Origin: Littorina saxatilis
Lineage: Eukaryota > Mollusca > Gastropoda > Littorinimorpha > Littorinidae
Direction: 5' to 3'
Assembly (NCBI RefSeq): GCF_037325665.1
Contig: NC_090246.1
Coordinates: forward strand, 35,348,732 to 35,412,731
Length of the DNA: 64,000 nt
Made by a program: the position numbers and the translations under genes. The notes below the pieces were generated by a model. That model was not told where the DNA came from, made no database searches, and worked only from the letters and a program-made list of their open reading frames with translations. Below, piece after piece: positions 21,646-32,725 of the stretch. Positions within the stretch are counted from its first letter, which is position 1, and the number at the start of each line of letters is the position of its first letter.

Positions 21646-22410
21646 AAAGGAGTATCGAAAGCGCCATGATTGAAAACCGCGAAACATGTAACTTGTTCAT
21701 TTCGTTTTCAAATGACGATACACTTAAACTTAAAATTGTTACTTCCCTCCATTAGCTGAAACACACACTGTATTTCTTATTTCACAGGCAAGTGTTGATC
21801 ACTCTCAGTCACGTCGTGGAAAGTTCAGATCAGTTTGATATAATTATAATTCTGCAAATACAGACACGCACTACACTCAGTTTATTTACTTGTCTTAAAC
21901 GATCACTGTTTTTCTGTCCTGCTTGCGTAATATTGCTCCACTTCGAGTTCTCAGCAGATCTTGACAACGACACCTGGGTTAAGATGACGGATTTGCATTG
22001 AAAGGCGTTTAGAGCAGAGTAAATAATATCATGCTTGATAGTCAACCAAGTATGCACAGAGACATACGCACCAACATTGCTTGTCCGAATTTGTCTAGCA
22101 TTGTTCACCTCTGCTTGGAAAGTCTGCAGTGACAGAAGTAAGCAAAAAACTTGGATTTTTACCACAAACTTGGATTTTCCAAATGGCTAGTCAGGAAAAA
22201 AGAAAAGAAATGAAAAAAGAAAAGTCCTCAAGTCGAATAAATTACGAGCTCCAGCTTCTTATCGGACTTCACCGCTATCAGCGGAGGGGTTTTAAACGTC
22301 AAACTGTTATTTCTTGCTACTGATTACTCTCAGTGTGAAATAAAGCCCGAGATTTTTTAAAGTAATGGTCACCGATAAGTTCTTCTCTCGCTCTGAAAAT
22401 CGAATGTCAA
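21646..22410. other. FReD-1 upstream region, no gene seen
   Basis: AT-rich sequence without recognised exons or element ends; promoter function is inferred only from position. Confidence 0.3.
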
Positions 22411-22414
22411 ATCA

Positions 22415-22421
22415 CTACACA

Positions 22422-22464
<43 letters not shown>

Positions 22465-22549
22465 GCACGCACGCACACACACAGGCAGGCACGCACGCAC
22501 GCACGCACGCAAGCACGCACGCACGCACGCATGCACGCACGCACGCACA

Positions 22550-22602
<53 letters not shown>
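22415..22602. repeat. (CA)n/(CACG)n microsatellite
   Basis: CA runs flank a central GCAC/GCAG-rich block. Confidence 0.95.
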
Positions 22603-22604
<2 letters not shown>

Positions 22605-22619
22605 ATGTACATTTCATAA

Positions 22620-23704
22620 AAAGTTAGCATACCACTGACACACGAATAAGCGTAGGTTAACTCCTTTCAACAAATCATAGATTCTGGAGTTCATTTTTCT
22701 GACAGCGGATGATTCGGTATGGTGTTGAAGGAGTGTTTGTTGGTTTGTTTGTTTGGTTTGTTGGTTGGTTGATTGATTGATTGGCTTGATGTTTATCTGC
22801 GGAAAATAAATGCAAAAAAAAGAGTTTAATGTAAAAGAGTCTACAGATTACAATCTAATCCGAGGATTGCTTTCGGTGACGCATGATTTAAGGAATCGGC
22901 CCAAAACAACAGCACCTTCACTCAAGAGAAACCTTGGACCGATGTAGCCTTAAGTGGATCATAACGACAGGCAAGCGTTGTTCTCCAGATGCATTTCCAT
23001 CCTGTAGGTTGTTCAAAAAGTGCAATATATGGTAATCTATGCTAACACGGGTTCTCCGCCCTTGCAACTCTCCACAAAAGAAAACAAGTGTTGGTTGATG
23101 GTGACGTGGAGATGGATGACATCGACATAAAGGCGTGAAATAATTGAACAGTTAATCGGTCCCTGCGCGCGCATTAAGGTTAATTAATCACTCGCGAAAG
23201 ACGTTTTTTATTACCCAGAAAAAGGTCAGAATTGCACCGAATTCATCATAGGGTTATAGGGGACAGCGGGGCAGGTCAGGTTAAATCTATTAAGACAAAA
23301 TTCAAAGCATTTGATATTCACACAGATTTCAGTAGTGGAAGCTGTGGGTGCAAACTGAAAATGAAAATATAAACAATAGATTTATCGGCATCGACGAGCT
23401 AGTTAAACACTTCGTAACTGATCCCAACCACTGCGAGAGGTGTAGCCTTTACAAACAGAAAAGAGTCACACTGTCAACCATTCGCTAGAGGCAGTTAGTG
23501 ATTGATTTTGTTTTCAAACGTGACGCTTACGCATGGCCAAGCAGTTGTTTTCGGCACACTTCGACGCCTGTGTGCTTTAGAAAGAAGCATAGAAAAAAAA
23601 TCACATAGATGGTGCCAAGTCAATTCGAACACGCGCTCAAGTGCCTTTTTAAGCGAATTGTGTTATAAACAAATTTTTCAAACAGTTGAAAAGTTCGTAC
23701 AGTG
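22620..23704. other. intergenic, nothing recognised
   Basis: Contains a short ttggttgattgattgattgg run near 22760. No exon or element end was found. Confidence 0.35.
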
Positions 23705-23710
23705 GTAAGG

Positions 23711-24278
23711 TATCCTTGGTGGATGATGACATTATTCAGTTGCAGTAAAACTGAATAATGTCATCATCCGCCCCAACTGTCGGTTTTACTGCAGTAAAAC
23801 TAAAAAGAAGATTGCTGCAGTAAAACGCGAACCCAGTTTTACTGCAGTAAAACTTAAATGAGTTTTACTGCAGTAAAAAGTTTTACTGCAGTAAAATCAG
23901 CTGCCCGGGCGGATGATGACAATATTAAGTTTTACTGCAGTAATAAACTGAATAATATCATCATCCGCCCAAGCAGCCGTTTTTACTGTATTCTTCATAT
24001 AAGTTTTACTGCAGTAAAACGTTTTGCTTGTTGTACGATTGAAGTGCGTGTGTTCCCCCTCTTTTAGTCACAATGGTTTTACTGCAGTAAAACTCATTTA
24101 AGTTTTACTGCAGTAAAACCGAATCATGTCATCGTTCGCCGCCCAAGCAGACGTTTTTACTGCAGTAAAACTCATTTCAGTTTTACTGCAGTAAAACTGG
24201 CTTCGTGTTTTACTGCAGTAATCTTCATTTAAGTTTTACTGCAGTAAAACTGAATAATGTCATCATCCGCCAAGAATA
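23711..24278. mobile_element. palindrome-array TIR element (TTTTACTGCAGTAAAA)
   Basis: About 31-bp terminal inverted repeats: the left end begins TATCCTTGGTGGATGATGAC, and the right end mirrors it, ending in CCAAGAATA. Both are flanked by GTAAGG (23705-23710 and 24279-24284). The body is a series of about 14 whole or partial copies of the palindrome TTTTACTGCAGTAAAA, some joined by gaataatgtcatcatccgcc segments that repeat the TIR. No coding capacity. A non-autonomous foldback-like DNA element of unassigned superfamily. Confidence 0.8.
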
Positions 24279-24284
24279 GTAAGG

Positions 24285-25628
24285 CTACATGGGATGCGAG
24301 GCTCCTCCGACAAGAGGACACTTCCTGGTAAAGCCAAGGACACCTTCTGTTGTCCGTTTATCATGACTAAAAACAGACCCACCACGAGAGGCCACATGCA
24401 ATGTATTAACACTTTTGGCTGGAATTGTTCTTAGAGTGTTCTTTTTTTTATCGCAGTTATTAGTATAAAAGACTGGTTAACACAGAGAGGTTTAGATAAT
24501 GGATTGTATTTGAACAATAATTACTGAGGCATAATCCTCCTTGCGTGTTCTGCAATCCGACCAGCTCCGCTCTCCCCTACACCATTCGAACATGGATTAA
24601 AAAGAGTATATTACTGGGAATGAACGCACTCGACCCCGAAGGCCTCGTGAATGTAAACCAAGCTCATGAAATGCAGACCATTATTTTATTTCGATGTAGT
24701 TGTCTTGAGACACGGAGAAACGGCCCGACATTTGAACGCAAGCAGGAGATCGGTCTTTCCAGTACTGAATATCTGTACTAGCATCCACAATGTTTCCATT
24801 GTCTCTTAAAAACAGCTTTTACGACTTTTTTGTGTGCTTTCTTTGTAAGCTCAGGGGGATAAATGTTTAAAATTAGGCCAAACGATGTTGTGTTTAATCA
24901 AATAAACAAAAACACTATAAAAAAAAGTTTAAACCTAGGTAAACCACCAAAAAAAAGTATTTTTCTCTTTTAATTTTTTTTAATTCTGTTTGTTTATTTG
25001 TTGTTTTGTTTCCCAATCAGCGTCACATTGTGTCTGTGTGTGTGTTACGCGGGTGTGCTTTAAAGGGCGGGGTGATGAAAGCGGCAGTGGTACAATATCT
25101 GCATTGATCTTTTTTGTTAGTGAAAGAGGTAAAATGGCAAACATCAGTGAGCTCTTTCTTTCAATCGGCGTTGCCTATCTTCTGAGATGCGACCCGAACA
25201 GTTCAGTATCTTTTAATATATATTTTTTCATGGGGAAAAAGTCTGTTCTTTTGTTTTTTATTTGCTTGTGGTTGTGTTCCTTAAACATCAACTTTGTTCT
25301 GTCATATCTTTTTTTTTTAAAGAAACCGTCATTGACACAAGATGCTTAGTTTACACCTTCGTTGCTCGACCCCCCCCCCCCCCCCCCCCTCCCCCCCTCC
25401 CCCCCGCCCCCCCCCCCCCCCTTCCTCCCGGGACTCCCCGTTTTATTCCATCCACCCACCTTGTCTGGCTTGGGTATGAATCACAAATCACAGATATTAT
25501 CACTTCCAGTGTTAGACATAATACTGAAGTTAAAACTATATTACTTACGTTTGAGGTTAACTCTTCTTTATTTGTTCAATGATGTTCTTATTACTTACTT
25601 ACTTTCTCAATAGTTCCTATGCACACAT
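24285..25628. other. intergenic, little recognised
   Basis: 24295-24420 holds a gaggaca-type old repeat also seen at 9415-9695. The rest is AT-rich, with a poly-C tract (25371-25422) near the end. Confidence 0.35.
25371..25422. repeat. poly-C tract
   Basis: About 50 bp of C with a few T and G bases; the proline-rich open frames across it are artefacts. Confidence 0.95.
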
Positions 25629-25740
25629 ACTATAATAATAATAATAATAATAATAAATGAGCATTTATACAGCGCAACATCATAACTTTACAATTATGCT
25701 CTTTGCGCTTGACACATTTAAAATTAAAACACAGTTATAC
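25629..25740. repeat. (TAA)n and SINE-like fragment
   Basis: A TAA run followed by atgagcatttatacagcgca and a block with atgctctttgcgctt. It resembles the 3' end of a dispersed snail repeat; class uncertain. Confidence 0.3.
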
Positions 25741-25948
<208 letters not shown>

Positions 25949-26092
25949 TCTTCTGTAAACATGCATTAACTTTTTTTTTGAGTGCCTGTTTAGCTCATGG
26001 AAGCTGAAAACTGAAGTATGAATTCATAACATGCAGAAAAAAGAAACAAGAAATGAGACACGCAAGATCACTGCCTTTTGGTTTCCTTGCTG

Positions 26093-26163
26093 TGTGTATG
26101 TGTGTGTGTGGGCGGGTGGGTGGTGTGTGTTGTGTGTATGTGTGTGTGTGTGTGTGTGTGTGT
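26093..26163. repeat. (GT)n microsatellite
   Basis: GT runs with ggcgggtgggtgg interruptions. Confidence 0.9.
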
Positions 26164-26600
26164 ATTGGACATGGAAATACTATTCAAAGGGGCACTGTCC
26201 GAGGAGTGTGAAATGGCAGAAGATACTGAGACATATTTTGAGATTTGACACAAACCCTCGTGTCATCTGTTGAGATTAAGAACGGTGTTCCATGACTTTT
26301 GGAAGCAAATGATAAAACTGGTAAAAATAACAGCTCAAAATTAATGGTTGCCTGTAGAACTCTCTAATGTCAATGGCACACGCAAAAACAAGCGAAAAAT
26401 ATGTCATGCACACTCTCTGAAACCAACAGACGTCAAAATACCCGGCATGGTCATTTGACTTGCCTCATTATTTTGAAGTAGACTCACTAGTGTTTTGGAC
26501 AACTGTAACGTCTTTATTAGTATACGCCCATATTAGCCATTTTTAAGTTACAAAACTGACCACAGCAACCTCCACTTGTGCAGTGCCTGTAAAAAAAAAA

Positions 26601-27376
26601 ACAAGTCGCGTAAGGCGAAAATACAACATTTAGTGAAGCTGTCGAACTCACATAATGAAACTGAACGCACTGCATTTTGTTTTTACCAAGACCGTATACT
26701 CGTAGTTTCGTCAGACCACCGCTCGTGGCAAAGGCAGTGAATTTGACATGCCAGAATAGCGCGGTAGTGGTTGCACTCAGCAGGATAGCACGCTTTTCTG
26801 TATCTCTATTCTTTTTAACTTTCTGAGTTTGTTTTTAATCCAAACATATCATATCTATATGTTTTTGGAATCAGGAACCGACAGGGAATAAGATAATAAT
26901 GTTTTTAAATCGATTTTCGGAAATTTCATTTTAAATTTAATCATAATTTTCATATTTTTAATTATCAGAGCTTGTTTTTAATTTGAATGAAATATATGTA
27001 TATGTTTTTGGAATCAGAAAATGACGAAGAATAAGATTAAATTGTTTTTGGATCGTTTTATACAAAAATTAACATGTTTATTACAATTTTCTGATTTTTA
27101 ATGACCAAACTCATTAATTAATTTTTAAGCCTCCAAGCTGAAATGCAATACCAAAGTCCGGCCTTCGTCGAAGAGTGCTTGGCCAAAATTTCAATCAATT
27201 TCATTGAAAAATGAGGGTGTGACAGTGCCGCCTCAACTTTTACAAAAAGCTGGATATGACGTCATCAAAGACATTTCATCGAAAAAATAAAAATAAAACG
27301 TCTGGGGATACCATGCATTCTCAGGAATTCTCATGTAAAGTTTCATGAAGATCGGTCCAGTAGTTTACTCTGAATC

Positions 27377-27432
<56 letters not shown>

Positions 27433-27499
27433 ACGACCCTCGTCTTGATTCCCCCCCCTCTATGTTTAAACATTTAGTCAAATCTTGACTAAATGTAAA
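26601..27499 (+). mobile_element. R1 repeat copy 1
   Basis: It begins ACAAGTCGCGTAAGGCGAAA and has the R1 landmarks catatctatatgtttttgga, gaggcggcact family text (here gtgacagtgccgcctcaac) and a CA microsatellite (27384-27430). It ends in the self-complementary ...atcttgactaaatgt. No ORF. Confidence 0.8.
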
Positions 27500-27734
27500 C
27501 AGAGGCTTTTTGGAGTCTGTCTATGCTATTTGTAAAACGGCTCTATCGTTTTACATAACAAACATAGTCTTGGCAAGCACCAGCCTTTTTCTCATACAAT
27601 TCAAAGATTATTTGATCTAATTTTGAATCATTTACCTGACCATCATAATAAACAGATGACATTTTTCAATATTGCTATTTCATATGTTACGTGTATTTCC
27701 ATTGGTCAATTGGGCAAAACTGAGCTCAGTGCAA

Positions 27735-27805
27735 AAGTGATATCGACGACATTTCCGTCGATATCAGTTTTGATATCGACGACCTCTTTATTGCTTCCTC
27801 ACTTC
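27735..27805. repeat. clustered GATATCGACG inverted repeats
   Basis: gatatcgacgac, cgtcgatatc and gatatcgacgac lie within 50 bp and can fold. They sit in the same AT-rich block as the large hairpin downstream. Confidence 0.6.
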
Positions 27806-28066
27806 AAAAACAAAAACACCTAAATTTAAAAACAAACAAATATATATGAAAATGTAATTATTCCAGAATTTAGTTGAGCAAGTGACTAAAGACTTTTTCA
27901 TAGGAAAGACATTTTAAAATACTGAAAAGTACAAGAAAAGAGTGAACAAAAAGAAATAATAATCAGAGGGAGGGATATGGAACAGCCAAAACTGAGATAA
28001 ATACTTTGGTATTAAATGTCTTTACAGTAAATACAAAATGTCCAGAGAATTAGCAATATATCTAAC

Positions 28067-28207
28067 ATTGACTGACTGTGTGATGATTATCTTCTGCTAT
28101 TGGTCTGTTGAGACAGTGATATCAAAATCGAGACCGGAGGTCGAGATTTTGATATCACTGTCTCAACAGACCATAGCAGAAGATATCATCACACAGTCCG
28201 TCAATAT
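28067..28207. repeat. large near-perfect hairpin (arms about 65 bp)
   Basis: The left arm attgactgactgtgtgatga...gatatcaaaatcg is mirrored by the right arm cgagattttgatatc...cacacagtccgtcaat, with a loop of about 5 bp and only two 1-base indels plus a few mismatches. Probably the fold of a palindromic mobile element. Confidence 0.8.
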
Positions 28208-28390
28208 TGGGTAATATCTTTCATCCAAGCAGCCAGAAGAATCAAGTTGGAAATGAACAAATGACGTCAAAGGAAACGGCAACAAAAAGACGACGCCGGA
28301 AAAAGTCTGTTCATTTCACAGCAAAGATAGTGACATCCCGCTGAACATTTTGATTCTCTCTGTACTTCATTACCGCAGGCACTCGTCACG

Positions 28391-28560
28391 AGCGGGGGAG
28401 GGGGAGGGGGGGGGGTGTCAAAGTTGGTGGGGCCTGACGCGCTCTCTGTGGGAAAGGTTGTACTCAATCACCCTAACCACGTGACATCCAAGACATAAGC
28501 CCCACCCACCTCGTGATTGCCAAAAGTAGGGTAGTGCACACCGCGGCAGTGCATTTTAAA
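28391..28560. other. G-run and unassigned spacer
   Basis: A poly-G tract at 28391-28415, followed by sequence with no recognised gene. Confidence 0.4.
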
Positions 28561-28811
28561 TGAATCATACGTTTTCATATTTTCCCCTCCGGACTGGCCG
28601 CGGCTCTTCATAATTCATACCTCTCCTTTTTGCGTTGGTGGCCCACCTGCAGCTTCTGTGGTGATTTGTTGACATGGTGTAGATTTTGTGTGTACGTCTG
28701 CAAATCGCTGCGGTACTTTTTTTTCCCAGAGAAGCACCGTTGCCTTTTACTTGTGTAGTCAATATCAACCAGGTCATTTCCCGTATAAGGTACGTTCAAA
28801 TGTTTGTGTCA

Positions 28812-28815
<4 letters not shown>

Positions 28816-28855
<40 letters not shown>

Positions 28856-28928
28856 CGTGCGCGCGCGCGCGTGTGGTGTGTGTGTGTGTGTGCGTACGTG
28901 CGTGCGTGCGTGTATGTGTGTGTGTGTG
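28816..28928. repeat. (GT)n/(GC)n microsatellite
   Basis: GT run, then gcgcgcgcgc, then GT/GCGT. Confidence 0.9.
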
Positions 28929-29039
28929 CCAGTAAACTGAGGTTTAATGGCAGCCTAAATATAAATCACCATGACCACAAACAGCCGGGTGTGATGATGT
29001 TCACACACGAAAACACCATGACGGGAGCAAAGCGGCAAG

Positions 29040-29110
29040 CATACACAGATACAGACACAGACAGACAGACTGACAGACATACAGACAGGTACACACACAC
29101 CGTCACACAC

Positions 29111-29150
<40 letters not shown>
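29040..29150. repeat. (CAGA)n/(CA)n microsatellite
   Basis: cagacagac units grade into CA runs. Confidence 0.9.
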
Positions 29151-29547
29151 GTCTTCTCAAATGTCACTATGATATATGTCGGACAGTATTCTCATCATTC
29201 TTTTTATTGCCGCTAATCAGTCTGGTGAGCATGGCGGTATCAAAGGGTCGAAACACAACCGATGATAAAACGAAGCACCAACAGACTCATTCTATTTCAT
29301 AGAGTCACTAATTACTGCTCCAGCAGGTCCATACTTATGGTGGTCACAGACAACAGGTTGTACATGATGATGTTCCAGACCAACTCCATTCTGATAATCA
29401 TCGGTCCACGCTATCGCTCATGTCTCTCTGACAAGATGGACTAATTGCTACGCTAAGAAGCGGAGCTAAAAGCCGAAATCTATCAAAACAAGAATACAGA
29501 GTTATCTCCCATATGTTTTTCGCTATCATTTTGACAACTCTTCGACA

Positions 29548-29612
29548 AGCGCTCAGAACTGTACCCACGGAATACGCGCTATATAAGCTTCATATTGATT
29601 GATTGATTTTGT
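29548..29612 (-). mobile_element. fragment of snail repeat family C
   Basis: gcgctcagaactgtacccac...atacgcgctatataagcttc is the reverse complement of the start of the copy at 59981-60385. Confidence 0.6.
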
Positions 29613-29964
29613 TTCTGATAAAAGACGTAGCCCTGACGAACTGACGTGATTGTAAAATGGCCGACTTCGATAGTGATCTCCTCCGTTCTGTTCTTCACAG
29701 TTATGATAAAGGTCAAAACAAGTCGAAATTTTGAGACTGCTGTGGGAAGGAGACCGTGATATTGTTGCATCACTCCCAACTGGTTACGAAAAAAGTATCT
29801 TCTGCTCCGTAGCCATTTTGTTATGATCACGTGACAAAGTTGATTATCACGTGACACTTTTGCCATATTTAGAGTTGTTTGCACAGTAAATACATCCGCG
29901 AAAGATAGCTCGCTTGAAACTGTCTTACATAACAATTCCTTTGTAATTTAGAAATTACACAACA

Positions 29965-30570
29965 CAGGGCCGGACTACCGGGGGGTTATGGGGGTTGCGC
30001 AACCCCCCCCCCCCCTAGCCTAAACATGTACCTTACTTATTTAATTTTTTTTATTATTGCTTATTTTATGCCGTTTCATGCAAGGAGCGACCATTTTCCT
30101 ATCTCAGAATATGACCTACCCATCAGCTTCAGGGGGCTTCGCCCCCTGACCCCCACAACGAGGGGGGGGGGGGGGGGTTCTAGGGTTTCCGGACCCCCCC
30201 CCCCCAGCCAAAAAATAAAAATATTGAATGAGGTATGCATTTCTTTATTTTACATTGAGTTTCAATTTTTGGGGTATTAATCAGTGACAAAATCTGCTGC
30301 CTGAAACTGGTAATGATCATCCTCAGAATGCACCAGATTGCACCATTTTTTCAAAATTTTCCGGGGGGGCATGCCCCCGGACCCCCCTAGCAAGCTCGGC
30401 GCTTCGCGCCGTCGGCTCGGCGCTTCGCGCCTTCACACCCATATCTTCACAATATACTTTTGAAAAAAAACACCCATAAAATGAACTGATCCGCCCCTGC
30501 CGCCAGGTGGGACATCCCCCTGGGCCACCACTGGCAACCCCCCCCCTCCTCTTCGCCTAGTCCGGCCCTG
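29965..30570. mobile_element. hAT-like MITE, TIR CAGGGCCGGACTA
   Basis: It begins CAGGGCCGGACTACCGGGGG and ends CTAGTCCGGCCCTG, a perfect 13-bp inverted pair. AACAC is found at both outer borders (29961-29965 and 30571-30575). The interior has G/C-run blocks and a cggcgcttcgcgcc repeat. Related in layout to 57205-58117. Confidence 0.65.
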
Positions 30571-31013
30571 AACACCATGGAAAATCATTATCGACGATCG
30601 CGAATCTGCTTATATCAACAACACATTACGAAAAGCTCTAAATATGTAAAAAAAAAAAAATAAATAAATAAATAAATAAAGTAAAAAAAATCGACTTCCT
30701 CTCCAGAGAAGGAAAACAAAAAGGCATCCTGTCAGGGATAAATGAGACGCGAAGGGAAGTAACTCATTTTGACCTGAGTTCAGGATGGACCAACTCGTAA
30801 ACCGCGGAAATGGCGTCTGGAAGATCAGGCGTCTGGCAGATCAACCCCTCGGAATAGGTTTTTTGATGATCTACAGACCCGACAAGCGTGAAGGCAATAT
30901 TCTCCAAACTTCCTTTTCTTTTAGGGGCGGGGGAAAAGCGTAGTTTGCTTTGCATGCTTTGTTTGTTTATGTCTTTGTTTTTGTTTTTATAAATTTTATC
31001 TTATGCGTTTTTA

Positions 31014-31074
31014 GATTTATTCAAGTTTTGACTAAACGTTTTAACATAGAGGGGGAATCGAGATGAGGGTCTTG

Positions 31075-31157
<83 letters not shown>

Positions 31158-31530
31158 CAGCGATTCAGAGAAAACCGGACTTTGGTATAGTATTTCAGCT
31201 TAGAGGCTTAACAATTTATTAATGAGTTTGCTCATTAAAGTTGTCATTAAAATCGATTTTTCGCAACAGATTTAAAATTGATTGCGTTGTATTCCTCATC
31301 TTCCCCTGAATTTAAAAATATATAGATATGTCATGTTTACTCTAAAAAATATGCTCAGAATGAAAGGAAATAGGTTCAGTAAGTACTACGGACGCGTGCT
31401 TCGCGGAGGCGAGCGTGACCCGTCTCGGTCTTCGGTATGGTTAGCCGAGACTATCTGAATGTAGTCTCGGCGATGACTGGTTTGTGGTGTTGATCTTGAC
31501 TAAATGTCTTTATATCGCTTCACGCGACTT
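31014..31530 (-). mobile_element. R1 repeat copy 2 (diverged, shortened)
   Basis: It starts tttattcaagttttgactaa, includes gagggggaatcgagatgagg and a GT microsatellite (31074-31154), and ends cttcacgcgacttgtt. The middle is replaced or lost. It abuts the next element without a gap. Confidence 0.65.
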
Positions 31531-31532
31531 GT

Positions 31533-32061
<529 letters not shown>

Positions 32062-32322
32062 TTTTTATTTTGCAATGTCTTTGGGTTGGCTTGTTTGTTG
32101 TCTGTGCTCTAATCTGCTAGATTTGAAGAAGAAATAATAATATAAAACCCCATAGAAAGCGTACCTGTAGGCAAATAAGGTTGCAATTTGGTCAACACTT
32201 TTTGTTGTTTGAACTCAGACCTTGTTAAGCTCCGTTACCACAAGAAAAATTAATCCAGCATGACGCCCCCCCCCCCTCCCTTCCTATTCCCTTGCCGCTT
32301 TTGAAGGGCCAAAGACTCCGAA

Positions 32323-32725
32323 CTAATAAGGCAGCAGGTACATCAAGATGGTCACAGAAGCCAAGTTGTCCACAGTGTTGTTCCAGTGCAGTTCGTCAAC
32401 ATCCCCATTGCGAACTCCAAGGGACGGGAAAGGCATCCGCCCAGTAGGGTTGCACGCGGCACAGCCGGCTGTTCCGTTGAACCACCACCCTCCCCCGAAC
32501 TCGTTGGAGCAGTCGATGGTGTCGTCACCGTCGTTGTCCACGTCGCGGGTGCTGAAGGGGATGCCGACCAGGTCCGGGAAGATGCAATCGACCACAGGAC
32601 CCCCGACGTTCTTGGAGGCTCCCGTGTACAGAGTGTAGTGGGAGCTCTCGTTGGTGATGATGGCGTGGTTATGGGTCATGTATATGGCGTCGCGGTCCGA
32701 CTCGTTGCCCAGTTTCATGCTGAAC
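32323..32725 (-). CDS. FReD-2 last exon: C-terminal fibrinogen domain
   Basis: Acceptor ctgtacag. It completes the shared Arg codon, then [44 protein letters not shown], ending TILMYLLPY and TAG. N-glycosylation sites NES and NGT are visible. Confidence 0.9.

Noticed and set aside
23711-24278. CRISPR-like array of palindromic repeats
   Set aside because: Spacers are neither regular nor unique, the locus is in an animal genome, and the block has terminal inverted repeats and a target duplication.
26601-27499. R1 as a Helitron
   Set aside because: A terminal hairpin is present, but the expected TC start, CTRR end and A/T insertion borders could not be shown; left unclassified.
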